From Adiantum capillus-veneris (taxonomy: Eukaryota; Streptophyta; Polypodiopsida; Polypodiales; Pteridaceae), in contig CM043968.1 of NCBI GenBank assembly GCA_014529385.2, forward strand, positions 129,121,018-129,185,017: a stretch of 64,000 bases of DNA. The letters are read 5' to 3'. A program made the translations under genes and the position numbers. Below, piece by piece: positions 32,131-46,073 of this stretch (positions within the stretch are counted from its first letter, which is position 1; each line of letters opens with the position of its first letter). The notes beneath the pieces are model-generated. The model was not told the origin of the DNA. It made no database searches and was given only the letters and a program-made list of their open reading frames with translations.

Positions 32131-33040
32131 TTTGCAAAAAGTGATGCCCCTTGAATAAGGCCATCATTCAATTGACGACTTGCAAAGCTAATGGGATAGT
32201 CCAATTTATGTTCTCCCGGTTGAGCTAGAACACACCCATTAGCAAAGTCTGATGCATCAATATGCACATGGAAAATTACATTCCAATTGGGCACTCGTAG
32301 AATGGGAGCGCTTGTCAAAGTCTTTTTCAATGACTCATAAGCATGGTCACACTCCGCGGTCCAGTGGAACTCAATAAGAAGCTTGTATAAAGGACGAGCT
32401 ATCTCGACAAAGTTTAAAATAAACCGTCGGTAATAACCAACATGGCCCATGAACCTTTGAACTCCTATATAGTTTGTAGGTGGTGGCAAATCAGCAATGG
32501 CTTTAATTTTGCTCTTATGTGTGGAAATCCCATTGTTGGACACTATATGCCTCTAAATGTCTCCATGTTTAACCCAGAATTGGCATTTGAAAGAGTTTAA
32601 GGAGATGCGATACAATCTACACTTCTCAAACACTTTTTGTAAACATGATACATATTCTTTCCAAGAAGAATAAACACAAAGATTATCTAAGAAATCTTCA
32701 CAAAACTCCCTCGAATATTCTCTAAAAGCAGTGTTTATTAATCTTTGGAAGGTAGCAGGAGCATTGGTTAAGCCAAAAACCATAACACAAAATGAGAACA
32801 CTCCAAATTCGGATATAAAAGCCATTTTAGCTTAGTCCTCTAGTGCAATTGTGATTTGATTGTATCCATAGTATCCATCTAAAAAGTTATAAGCTTCCTT
32901 TCCTGCAACTCTTTCAAGCATATGTTTTGAATATGACAAGGGGTAATGGTCCCTCCTAGTAGCGGCATTGACGTTTTTAAGATCCACGCACACTCTGAGT
33001 TTCCCATTCTTTTTTGGCACAATCACTATTGGAGAGACCC
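32131..33040 (-). pseudogene. Gypsy2 reverse transcriptase and start of RNase H
   Basis: Minus-strand frame with stops at 32832 and near 32553. Seen: [43 protein letters not shown], the catalytic box as FLDNLCVYS (normally FLDD, so the second Asp is lost), FMGHVGYYRRFI and the RNase H start HVHIDASDFANG with FASRQLND. At 32131 the reading is cut and Gypsy1 LTR sequence follows. The continuation (integrase) is found on the plus strand from 51913, after a gap of about 190 codons. Confidence 0.85.
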
Positions 33041-34330
33041 ATTCTGATTGCTCAATAGGTTATATGAATCCACATTTGACAAGCTTCTCAATCTCTTCTT
33101 GAACAATCTTTGCATACTTAGGATTCATTGGGTAGGGTCATTGTTGGACTGGTTTTGCCATGCTATTCATTGGAATTGTGTGTTTGTACCATGGAAGGTG
33201 GAACACATTTCATATCATGATATGTCTAAGAAAATATATCCTTGAATTCCTTGAGAAGTTCATTAAGTACATACTCTCAGTTTCTATCAGATCTTGGGCA
33301 ATGAAAACAGGTTTGGACTCTTCTCCTAGATCTACTAACTCTATCTCCTTAACTATCATTGGACCGTCATAGACTCCATTACTTCCATCGATAGGTTTTC
33401 TTTGAGCCTTTGTATACACAACCTGACATTCCTCCGTGGTGTAGGATTTGAAATGATCAGGTGTAGGGTGTAAGTCTGTGGGGTCTTGTTGTTTTGTGGA
33501 CTGTGATTCCACTTCCGCTTCCTTTTGTTGTTGAGCTAACTCTTGATTTTGTCATCTCCTTATGATACAACTCAACTTTGGCTTCTCTGTAGCCTCTAGT
33601 TGTGCGATGTCAATGGGTTGTGGACTACAACACATAACGCTTTCAAGGTATTCACCCCAGTTATCTACCAACTTCCGATGAGCATCACATGCCCCTATAT
33701 AGTTAAGCCTTTTTGTAGTAGATATCTTTTCATTTATTCTAGCATGCACATTTTCTCGATAATGTCGCCTCTTATATCTCTTACTCTTCTTGTCTAATTT
33801 TCAATTATGGCCGATCTCTAGTGAAGAGTCACTAGATGAATCGTTACTCGTGTATTTTTCTCTCCTGGATAGATTGTTATCTAGGGTACCACTGGGCCTT
33901 GAATGTTTTGCGCCCACCTTTGCATTAAGATTTAACTTAAACTCTTTGTCCTCAGAGTCAATTTCAATTGATGATTCCGACTCCAAATCGTGTGGGCTAT
34001 AGTCTTGTGGGACACTACTGGTTCCAATGTCAGTCAAGCCTTCATCCTGTAGGTCATCAAAAGCTATATGCATTGCTTCTAGCATATTTAACGATACAAG
34101 TTGTGGCATTTCATCCCCCTCACGTGTTACCCAAGTCATCCCCCTATTTCCCCAAGTGTCTATGGTTGCTACTGGTAGAACATCCATATAAGGAGAATCT
34201 TCCCCAACATTAGTGTCCACTTTACATGTGTAACAATATTGCAATGGGGCGGAGTGAACTGTGGTGTCAGATCTATGATCAATTATAAACCTATTTCCTA
34301 GAGGATGTGCTCAATCAATTACAAGATCCA
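33041..34330 (-). pseudogene. Gypsy2 protease-RT linker
   Basis: Acidic, low-similarity linker of the polyprotein in several frames (e.g. 34244-33801 with a Ser/Asp-rich end). No catalytic motif recognised. Placed by its position between protease and RT. Confidence 0.55.
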
Positions 34331-34665
34331 CTCAAATGACAAAATCTTGGAACTGCAAGTAGACATGATTTTTAGACCAGTCATGCACCATTTTTTCTTC
34401 CCTCATGAAAAGACGTCCTAAGATCATCCTAGATGACATAGTGTGCTTGGAGGAATCCATAACAATGAAGGTATTTCTTATTTTATGTCCAAAGACATTG
34501 ATCTTGAGATCTTCTAGCATCCCAGTAGGTTTAACAATAGTCCCATTGGCCATATTTACTACTATGTTTGTGATCCCAAGGTGAGGTCTTCCCATAGTTT
34601 CCCAACAATTTCTAGTCACAATGCTAACCCTAGCACCACCATCAAGGATTCCCCTTCACAGTTAA
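34331..34665 (-). pseudogene. Gypsy2 aspartic protease
   Basis: Minus strand: DGGARVSIVTRNCWETMG near 34650-34600 is the D[ST]GA-type active site with Gly for Ser or Thr; later IRNTFIVMD and SRMILGRLFMR (the ILGR flap-distal motif) give a retropepsin fold. Open for 96 codons from 34619 and joined in frame upstream. Confidence 0.75.
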
Positions 34666-35125
34666 TCCCTTGGTAGTGATTGGTATGGTCGCATTAGATT
34701 CATCTCCCTCAAAGTATTGTCCCAACTTGTTAACAAGTATTTCTACAGCTGAGTTCTCATCTAGGTTGGCTTGTGGATCTAAGTGTTCCTCCTCTATTGG
34801 CATCTCCCTAGCTCCATCCATCTGTGCAAATTGTGGTAGCGCGACTTTTAGTTCTTCATTGAGGAAAGCTCAAAGAGTTAAGAATAGCTCGGGGTCTCCA
34901 TATAGTTTGGACATGATGGTGGTTCTAGCTTCTAAAGCCATGAAATCCATCAATTTGGCAATATTTAGCACCTTTTGGGCTTCAGTTCCTTGACATGGGG
35001 AAGATGGGATCTCCATTTCTTCGATAGGGTCAGGTAGTCACTCTGTAAACATCTTTTCCAACAAGAAGTGAGTACGCCCACTTTCCCATGACTTTAACTT
35101 TCTTCTTGGATGACACTAGGTATGG

Positions 35126-36790
35126 CTAGGGGTCTATGGACTTTGTGAGGTTGTTGTTATGTAGGGAACACTCTGTCTGTAATTTGGATGGTGCTGGCTC
35201 TAGATCCCTTTGGGTCTCTTCTACCAAACTCCTTAATTGCTTGACTCGCTCAATCTCCTCTGTAGGGTTTGGGTAAGTTCCTATCTTCTTCTGAGGTCCT
35301 GGCCATTGTGGCTCATGACGATCTTCCTTGTTGGTTTCTTTCCTAGTGGTCATTTTGGTCTCCATGGTTTCACCTGAATCAAAATTCTCTTCAGCGTCGT
35401 TCATATATACGGGGTCGTCACCAGTCCCTATGTTGGTCTTTGAATTGGGGTCTGACTTCACTACCTTTTGTGATCTTTTCCTTCGTGTTTTCTTCTTCTT
35501 CTGAGATTGGGAAATTGATGTTGTGTCTCTTTCCTCAAGAATATAATTTTGTTTTTGGAGCATCGATCGTTTGAGTACATTTACTGGTACCACATGTGTA
35601 CTTTGTGATGGCTCCTTGGTAACCTCAATCAATTTTAATGGCGTGATCTTTGGTGCATTTGGATTATCTGAACATTGGGCAATCAAATGATATATGCCAC
35701 ATTAATTACACACGAATAACGGTATTATAGACGTGCTCGCTTGATTGGTTTGCACTAATGTAGCATTCTTTTGTAGCCTGATAGGACACTCAGCTACACC
35801 ATGTGGACCTCCACACTCATAGCATTGAAGAGGTGGTCTCTTGGTAGTGTAATTAATATTTTGGCCTCTTGCGCAGCAAGAGCATCTACTTGTTAGATAG
35901 GTTTTACTTGTACCCAATTGTCCTCCATGTAATATTGTGGACATTCTTCAAGTGCATCCATTCCATAGGCAATATTAGGGTCAATATCTTCCTCACAGCC
36001 TTCCAAACAAGCAATAGATGACACACAATTCACTTGATTCACAGAAGTGATTCTCGGATGTGGTGGTTGCGGTCCTAGCACTGGAGGTGGTAACGGTGTT
36101 GTTTGAACAACCTTTTGGACCCTAGGGACCATGTGTTGTGACATTTGTTCAAGAGGTGGGGCTGGCTCATTGCAGGCACTCGAGGTGTGTCCATCCATGC
36201 TAAGGTTGTTCTATTGGCCATCGCGCACTTAAAAACTATGCAATCCTTAGCTTGATGACCATACCTCCCAGGCATTGCAATTCCCATTAAGTTTTACTCT
36301 AAAGGTAGGGCATTCACTGGTACTATGCGGACCATAGAAAACTGAGCACCATTGTTGCTCCCTTCTTGGATACATATGGTTGTTTTGCAGAGAACGATTG
36401 TCTCTAAGACTCTCTTAAATGGCCTTAGTGAGATATGCTAAAGTCATCTAAGATATCTTTGGCTCCTTAGCAATAGGCTTTAGGGTCATTGGCCGATGTT
36501 TGCGAGCTAGTAGATTTAGGTTCGACAGACACTCTTTCTCCTTAAATCATTAAATTATCCTCCAATTGGATCGCATTGGTCTACTTCCCAAGTGGTGACA
36601 CCTCTAATGAATAGGTCATTGTAGATATCCTCATGTCGTAATCCCGTAATGAATCTATCAAGCAATTGGTTATTATTGAAGCGCTCATTTGGATTACAAT
36701 GGGAATTCAAATGCTTCAAGCGACTAATAAAATCTCTCACTGACTCTCCTTCCTCTTGTTGGGCTTTTTGGAGCTGAGATGCTACACCCC
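35126..36790 (-). pseudogene. Gypsy2 gag with zinc knuckle
   Basis: Minus strand. 36740-36555 reads MRDFISRLKHLNSHCNP.. and FITGLRHEDIYNDL, a retrotransposon gag pattern. Then GRYGHQAKDC (about 36255) and CYECGGPHGVAEC (about 35810) are knuckle-like Cys/His sets with irregular spacing. A Lys-rich region (KKKKTRRKRSQK) follows at 35686-35126. Many stops and shifts. Confidence 0.65.
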
Positions 36791-37451
36791 AAAGCGCTCC
36801 CTCTCATATGTATTCTTTTAAGAACAGTCTCCTAAGAGTAGGGTAAATCGTTTTTTCTTCCACCCTAATGGTTCTATACCAATCCCCAGCCTTTCCACTT
36901 AAGGTCAGGCTTAAAGCATTACTCTTATGTAGGTCATTGTGTTCTCCTAGGGAATCGCATATTTTGTGTGAGTTTGGCTATTTGTATTGCCTTACTTCTA
37001 GGCTCTCTCTCAAGTGTGAGCATTTTTTATTGAACTCCCACACGCCCACAGTAGCTCCTGCAAGCTCTATCTAACTCCTTTTCACCTAACACAGCTAATT
37101 ACACCTAAGTAACGCTAACTACCTCTGCTAACATACTGTCAAACACAGTACTCTGCACACTCATAAATAGTCAACTCTACTACTCACTGTCTACTCTACT
37201 TCTCCCTGTCTACATTCACTAACCTATCTACTAATACCTGCTCATTACAAATCTTGCAAAACTAATAAAAACAGTACAATGCAGCACTAACAGAGCTTAC
37301 AGCCACTTAACAAAAACTGACAAAAACCTGCTAATCTGCGCTTTATAGTCACTTAACAGTAGCTAACAAAACACTACAAAAAGGAGAAAACGGATGGAAG
37401 AAAGTCTTCTAGAGGTAGCATTGAGTGCTCCTCAAGCTTAATGCAAGGCAT
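36791..37451 (-). other. Gypsy2 leader
   Basis: Between primer site and gag on the minus strand. AT-rich with ACTAACA/CACTTAACA-like runs. No gene. Confidence 0.5.
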
Positions 37452-37469
37452 TCCCCGACAGCGGTGCCA
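37452..37469 (-). other. Gypsy2 primer binding site (tRNA-Asp-like)
   Basis: TGGCACCGCTGTCGGGGA on the minus strand, a few T after the LTR end. It differs by two or three bases from the tRNA-Asp site used by some plant Gypsy lineages. Confidence 0.75.
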
Positions 37470-37473
37470 AAAA

Positions 37474-37688
37474 TGTACGCTTTGTCGTACGTGTCGAAGC
37501 TGGGAACTTGCATATGCACTGTGTGCGAGCCTCGAAAGGCTACAAACACACAACTAGAAGAGCCTAGCAAGCTCAAAGGGGTAGGGGTGTGTCACTCAGG
37601 ACTCAATGCTTCTATCATGAAGGATCCGTTGCTGCAAAGAGGAAGGAGCCACCATCGATGCCGCACTCAACCGCCTTGCCGCCGCATT

Positions 37689-37775
<87 letters not shown>

Positions 37776-38068
37776 CCTGTGAGCACACAAAGGAGAAGGA
37801 GACAGAGATGGAGCAAGAGCACTTCTTATCTTACACATCAGAGAATGAGTATTTTTAGGTCAAATGGACCTTTTATATTGGCCCATTCACACATGAATGC
37901 CCACAATGGCCAATCATTGCAAACTTATTGTAAAAATAAGATAAAGGGCGCGCCTCTCTAATCGGCGATCACCTACACACCTATTGGACCGACAAGCCCG
38001 GTTCATGACTCAATCAAATAAATAATATGCGTCCGTCAAAGATGATAGGGTGTCCGTGAGGGTTAATA
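37474..38068 (-). repeat. Gypsy2 5' LTR
   Basis: 595 bp, minus orientation, matching 61830-62430 in opposite orientation (shared start TTAACCCTCACGGACACC, shared end with TTCGACACGTACG and TACA). It holds a (CT)n tract (37691-37742) and CA tract where the other LTR has short GA and a (GT)n tract, so the simple repeats differ between copies. First base pair is TA instead of TG. Next to it, GATTT (38069-38073) is the complement of AAATC after the other LTR. Confidence 0.92.
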
Positions 38069-38073
38069 GATTT

Positions 38074-39300
38074 CTTTCAAAACAAAAAGGAACGGGAACT
38101 GTTTACGATGTAAAGGAAGAGCAGGGTGAGTCTTCATACAAGGAGATGTTCAAGGTGGAGAAGGCCACTAAGGTCACCAAGTATTATCTACATCAAGCCC
38201 TCGAGGTTCTTAAGGATAGTGAATTCTTACAAGTAGAGAGAAAGCTGTTGCAACCCGATCATAAAGAAGGAGACAAACATACCTTGGCAAAATTATTTGG
38301 ATTTGAGAACTATGTTATGGAGAAGCAGATTTTTAGTAGTTTTCAAAGTTTTGTTTGAGTTCAAAGAAGATTGAAGCAAGTGACAATAAATTTGGTGCTC
38401 GTGAAGGTGGTTGGGAAGAGCAAGGGAAGGGGAAAGAAGCAAGTAAGGCTTTGGTCTCCGTGCTTTCACTCAGGATCTCGACAAATTTAAGGGCACAATG
38501 TGCCATTGGAACGGTCAAGTCTTTGTATTCAGATTTTGAGTTCAATAAGTATATCAGTTTAAGGTATCCATGGTGTCTTTATACAATATTCTCTTGTGTA
38601 TTGCATCTTTCTCTCACCATTTCCCACAACGAGTGCCCGTCTCAACTCGTGAACCTGACATCTTTGGTGAACCTGACACAAAACGAGTTGGGGTGGGAAT
38701 TTTTGGCAGAGAGGATAAAGACAACATCTCAAGTAGAAATGATGCAGTAGATGATGCAGCTATTTGATGCCTTCTTGCAACAGCAGCAGCAGCATCAGGT
38801 TACTTATGAGCAATTTGGTTTGACCCAAGAAAAAATTTTACGAGGATTTTCTCAACCGGATGAAACCGAGATGAAGCAAGCAACAATGGATGAAGCGGTG
38901 GAAGAAGCATTTGATAAAGTCTATGCTAAAAGAGGTATTTTTTATGGCTACAATAGTGATGGATATCTTGCATGCTATAGGTTAAAGATGGAGCTTATGG
39001 GTATTCCAACTAAGCATATGATTAAGGAGTTTGATCGGTTAGTAGATCCAAAATTCATGAACAAATACATGAGATGATTGGTATGTATGCAGATAACTGG
39101 GAAAATTGTACAGGTGGGTGGCCAACACATAGCCCTGGAAATAGAGCAGATGAATCGACAAAAGCAGGTTACTTTCAGTAAAGGTGATGGAGATCAATTG
39201 TAGACAATCAGCTATGATGACTTTTGGGAGCATATTCATGCAAGAAGTAAAGCTAAAGCAGATGCAACTTTGGAAGTACCCGATTTTGTCCTAGAGGATC
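38074..39300 (+). other. Unknown coding-like fragments
   Basis: Several plus-strand frames read like protein: 38074-38356 (SSYKEMFKVEKATKVTKYYL, 'FGFENYVME'), 38355-38540 and 38751-39077, which begins with a Gln run (QQQQQH) and has ATMDEAVEEAFDKVYAKRG and KMELMGIPTKHMIKEFDRL. Frames shift between them. It could be a gag or a host gene into which Gypsy2 inserted. Family not recognised. Confidence 0.35.
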
Positions 39301-39540
39301 ATGCTTTAAGCAATAACACAGGTAAATAATGCATTTTAGAGTAAATCCGTTGATGAAAATTTTTCAGAGCTTGCTCACATGGTAGCTGCCTCTATAAGTA
39401 TATCAGTTTAAGGAATCCATAGTGTCTTTATTCCATATTCTCGTGTATTGCATCTTTCTCTCACTGTTTCCCATAGCGAGCAGCCCAGTGCTGACTCGAC
39501 CCAACTCGTGAACATACAAACTCCCCGACAACGATGGTCA
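38547..39540. repeat. Direct repeat of about 110 bp (38547-38660 and 39397-39520)
   Basis: Both copies read AAGTATATCAGTTTAAGG, TGTGTCTTTAT-like, TATTCTC.TGTATTGCATCT, TTTCTCTCAC, TTTCCCA and CTCGTGAAC. The copies flank the Gln-rich fragment, so they may be LTR remnants or a segmental duplication. Confidence 0.7.
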
Positions 39541-39759
39541 ATGACCTACAAGCTGAGATCAATTCTCTCAAGGAGGAGCTTGAATGAAAACATCTCATTT
39601 TACTAATTGCAAAGCTAAGCAGAGATGCCCAGGGTGACCTACAATCATTGGAGAAAGATCTTGTTGGAAGCAAGATATGACGCATGGTCTCAATCTCAAG
39701 GTCCCCATAGATGGCATATGTAGCTATAGATAATGTCTTTCTGGCTGCAAGGATGTGAT

Positions 39760-40480
39760 GTATCAATTGCATTATGGCTTGCATTGCATGTTGTATATGT
39801 GATTGATGAACTATTCAATTATGTGCATTATGCTACATTCAATTATGTGATGCATTGCGTGATATTTTACATTGCATGGACTGTTTTCCATTGATAAGCC
39901 CATTTCATAGTCAACTATGTGCATCATGTTACATTTAGTCAAGTGATGTTTTGCGGCATGATGGTTTGCATTGCATGGAATTTTTCCAATTGAGGAGCAC
40001 ATTGCTTGTGCCGTTGCGTGTATTATGGGCTTGCATTGCATGTTATATGTGTCATTGATGATCTATTCAACTATGTGCATGATACATCTAGTTATGTGAT
40101 GTATTGCACGATGGTTGCATTGCATGGATCATTCTCCATTGATGAGCACATTGCATGGATCATGCTACATTCATTTATGTAATGCATTGCATGATGGTTT
40201 GCATCATGTTTGGAAGATAGTATGTGATATTGATCTGCTATATAACAGTCAACATTTGCATCTACTTTCATTTATGTCATGTATTGCATGGAGCATGTAT
40301 CATTGATGAGCACATTGCATGTGACATTGCATGGAGTATGTGTAGATAGTATTTTCTATGTAGTAGACAACATGTGCTATTAATGGGACACTTTGCTACA
40401 TGCATAAAGTCTATATGTTTGCATGTCATGATATGCTATAAGGCTGTCATGTGAAGCATGTTAGCTTGGTGATTAGTGTA
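39760..40480. repeat. Degenerate satellite rich in GCATTGCATG
   Basis: Many diverged repeats of TGATGCATTGCATGATGG..TTGCATTGCATGGA..CATT(G)ATGAGCACATTGCATG with irregular period. No coding sequence. Confidence 0.75.
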
Positions 40481-40490
40481 CTTTTAGATA

Positions 40491-41000
40491 TTGAGAAATC
40501 ATGATGGAAGCAGACCTGCCATCAAAGAGTTTCAAAACATGTCTTGCATTGTAACAGAGTTTGTAGACAACATTCTACCAATCTTCAATGCTCTTCTACA
40601 GACCATGAAGTTCCTGCACAACCACAACTTCATTCACAACGGCTTGTATACCGAAAATAGTCCACAACATTTTGGCAAAGCAAGGAGTGTATACCAAGAT
40701 CGCAGATTGGGGACAAAGTAACCTCAAACACTCTGCAAACTTTTCCAAAGCTACCAAACCTCAACCTTGAAACTAGAGCTTAATTCGATGGAGATTATCT
40801 ATGGGCATCAAAAACATCAACGCAAACCCACCTCCTTTTACCAAAGCCTATGATATATATAGCCTATTCGACATCCTTAAATGCTTAATTGTGTATATGC
40901 CTGAACTTTCTGATTCCCCCAAGCGAGAGTTTTGCAAAATGTGAGCAAGCAACTTATCCATGGAAAATTCATAAATCCCTTAGAGAGGCCTAAAGTATGG
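40491..41000 (+). pseudogene. Protein-kinase-like relic
   Basis: LLQTMKFLHNHNFIHNGLY resembles kinase subdomain VI (LH..N..H.DL, catalytic Asp lost to Asn-Gly). In another frame IADWGQ resembles subdomain VII with ADWG for DFG, and later AYDIYSLFDILKCL resembles subdomain IX (DIYSLG). At least three frameshifts. Too little remains for a family name. Confidence 0.45.
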
Positions 41001-41196
41001 GATTTGAGCCTTTATTTGAATGGAGCCCAGAATGTCAACTATGCTATTGCACTTGATTCTGGCTTGCGGCCTACATCCATGGAAAATTTATAAATCCCTT
41101 AGATAGGCCTAAAGTATGGGATTTGAGCCTTTGTTTGAATGGAGCCCAGAATGTCGACTATGCTATTGTACTTGATTTTGGCTGGCGGCCTACTGA
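40959..41196. repeat. Tandem duplication, 119-bp unit
   Basis: 40959-41077 and 41078-41196 are near-identical (CATGGAAAATT..TTTGGCTGGCGGCCTAC), with about nine differences. Confidence 0.92.
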
Positions 41197-41244
41197 TTAT
41201 TAAATAAAGAAACAATATTTTGTGCCTTTGGTAGTGTGTAATGT

Positions 41245-41375
41245 TATTTTAAGTTGGGTCCTAAAACTATTTTGAGTTGGGTATGTAACTCATTTCAAGT
41301 TGGGTCTTTAAACTATTTCAAGTTGTGTCTTTAAACTATTTCAAGTTGGGTCTTTACAATCAAGTAAGTTGTGTC
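41245..41375. repeat. Minisatellite, about 24-bp unit
   Basis: Five to six copies of ATTTCAAGTTGGGTCTTTAA with small variations. Confidence 0.85.
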
Positions 41376-41425
41376 TCTTAGCAAGAAGATGTGGATTGTA
41401 ACTCTTATCATGTTGCAATGTAAAT

Positions 41426-42139
41426 ATGAAGTATGTTGTCCCAAATAACGAGAGCCAACCTCAGAACAAAGAGAACATACTTTCCCCTAACCTGAAACCA
41501 CCTCTCGATCCATTACTCAACCACAAACTAGCACAATATATTTATAAAGGGGAGAAAATATGGGTCACAAGTGAAAATCTTACGGCATTGGCTGTATCTC
41601 AAGAGGATTAATCAGAGCTTGTTGGAGAGCCATTGACATGCAAGCAATGTAGACAGTTGTCTCCCAACCATTCTGTGCAAAACACATTTTTCAATGTCAA
41701 CAATGATGCTAATGGATCTCCCCCCTTAAAGGTTTCCAACTTGTAGCACATTGTTCTCACAAAACATATGCTCTCTAGATTCATACAAATATACATGACA
41801 CCTCCAAATAATAGTCAGCCGGAAATCTACTTTGTGCAACAATGCTATTCCTACTATGTGTTGCAGCTCAAATTAGATTGGAACGATCGTCCTACTACAA
41901 CAAGCATCGGTAAAGGACACCCAACATAAAAGGTTCACGATCAGGAGGCAAACCAAAAAGAGCCTCCTCACAAAAAATATACATATCTCCCTAAGGAGAT
42001 GACATTCCTTGAGCAACTCTCAAGGAGTGGACTTGGCAAGCCAAGGAGAGACCCAGGCTATGTTACGCGCTCGTATAAGAAGCCAGAAAGGAAGTTTGCA
42101 TGGTTTGAGGCAAAGTATGGATTTGAAAATGAAAAATAG
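41426..42139 (+). pseudogene. Unknown protein fragment
   Basis: Frame from 41426 gives 61 codons (QPQNKENILSPNLKPPLDPL). After the stop at 41609 the same region continues LVGEPLTCKQCRQLSPN, and in the last part GKPRRDPGYVTRSYKKPER to KFAWFEAKYGFENEK and a stop at 42137-42139. It reads like the decayed end of a gene. No family recognised. Confidence 0.35.
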
Positions 42140-42242
42140 ATAGGTGATGCTGGTCCAAGCAGATCATTGGACACAAATGAGTTTCACCTTTCTAATTTTA
42201 TGAGAGGTTGAATCCATGACCTAAATTAGTCAGGCAACCATT

Positions 42243-44058
<1,816 letters not shown>

Positions 44059-45654
44059 TATCATAATAATTAATATTTAATTCTCCTAAATTATTTTCTT
44101 ATGTTAAACTGATCATTTAATATGGGGAAGTGCCAGGGGAGAAAAAGCTAGAATATTGGTTAAGCTGGCAGACATGCCAAAGTAGGCATCCAAAGGAGGG
44201 AAAATAGGGATCCAAAGGGGGGGGCATCTGCAAAAGAGTAAGGTGCAACAATGGGCTTTAAAGACCCTAAGGTTCAGCCCATTAAGACTTCCAAAATGCT
44301 AAGGTTCCAAAAATCAAAGGTTGTGTCCAATGGTTAAGCTTAGGAAAATCGGATGCTTTGTGTGTGTGTACAAAAGTCTTCATAAATCCTACAAAGGAGG
44401 GGGCGAGCCTTGCAAGTAGTGGATGAGAGAGAAACACACACACACACACACACACTCTCTCACAAGCCTCCTTTACACAAAGGGAATGAGGGACACATGT
44501 CAGCTCCCTAGCCCAGATGCCCACAAGGTGTACTCAAATCCTATTGGATGGCCATGGAGGTGGACCAATGAGAATTAGGCTAGAGTAAATCTAGTTTAAT
44601 TAATTTAAAACACTTAATAAAAGAACCAATAAGAATTAAGCTCTCTAGAAGACTATTGGAAAATCTCCCAAGGGGTCCAATGAGCATTTAGCAGCCCAAT
44701 GGATTGCCTGATTCCTATTGGCTAGGAGACAAAGGGGTCTAATGAGAGTTTAGTTGCATTAATTAATTACCTAAAGCTCTCACAAAAGGGGAAAAGGAGA
44801 CACATGTCAGAAGGCTATCACTTATGCTGCTAAAATTTCATTGGCTAAGCCTGGCATGGGCCAATGGGGTGCCTGCATGAGTAAAAGAAAAAAGGGGTCG
44901 ACCAAGAGAGAGAGGGGGGTGAATTTTCAAAGGCATTATCTCACACACTCACACAAGCTCATGCGTGAAGCAAGAAGAATCTCTCTCTCCTTCTCAAGCT
45001 TTAATGGAAAGCTTATCACCTACTCCAAGCTTGTGAGAAGGGAGGCCTTCACCAACAACTCTTGGCTTTTTGATGCAAATCCAACCAAGATCCAAGCTTC
45101 AATGCATGCTCATCTCCTCTACCATGCTAATTACTAAGCTATGCTATGCTAATATGGGTGATTATGTGAGGAGTTGTACATCTTTCTCATAAGACTACTC
45201 CTTCTTCCTCTCAATCTACTCTCATACCCCGCTACCATCTTCGAAGGTGTGTGAGGTTTTGGGTCTGAGACTGTGAGGGAATTGATGTTGTGTTTTATAA
45301 GTGTTTTGCTTATTGCTTGAAGATTCCATCTCCATTGCACTAGCTAGTATTGAAGGAACACAAAGAATGATGTTGTAAAATGTCTCTCTTGATGGGAGAA
45401 ACCTATAATATGAAGAATTTTGGAGGGGATTGGCTGCATGTAACAAATCCGGTCCTCAATTGTTGTCAATAGCTTAATTTCCCTCTCTTTTGAAGTATTG
45501 TTCATGCCTATCTAACTAGGTGTTATACTTTTTTTGTAGCTCTCTCCACCCAAGCACTCTTGTTATGCTCATTAGGAATCTATTCTAATGAAATGCTCAC
45601 TATGTTCATGCTAATGTCCACTACACACAAGTTACTGGGCCATTAAATGTTACA
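44059..45654 (+). repeat. Gypsy1 5' LTR, complete (1596 bp)
   Basis: Begins TATCATAATAATTAA (TG changed to TA), ends AAATGTTACA. Holds a (CA)n tract at 44435-44456. Its first 900 bp match 51033-51912 and its last 694 bp match 31437-32130 reversed, so this one copy defines the whole LTR. Confidence 0.93.
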
Positions 45655-45667
45655 TGGGTATCAAAGC
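45655..45667 (+). other. Gypsy1 primer binding site
   Basis: TGGGTATCAAAGC directly after the LTR, a slightly altered initiator tRNA-Met site. Confidence 0.7.
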
Positions 45668-46073
45668 ACAAGGTTTCTGTTTTCTTGCTCAAGAAGGGAG
45701 GTCCTCACGCTAGCTATAAATGGTTGGTATTATTAATTGCAATTGAGTAAGTAGAATAGGGATTTTTTAGCCTTGCAGTGCGCCTACCTTCATGCAGATA
45801 ACGAGGCATCACTGTCCAAAGCTATGGTCTTAATAGTGGAGTCCTATGGGGCTTGCCTATAGCTTAATGCCTATGGCTTAACCACTATTGAGCTGTTAGA
45901 AGCTTGACAGGAGCCAGTGTTGTTTTGGTGTTGAAAGACCCTCTCTTCTATTCCTTGTAGTTAATGGTATTGGAGCCAATATGGGTATAGTAGCTCGAGT
46001 GCTTTTTCTAAAGGGGTAAAGAGGAGTACCAACTAGGGCTTGAAGTAACAAAGTACACCTAAAATTTGTTAGA

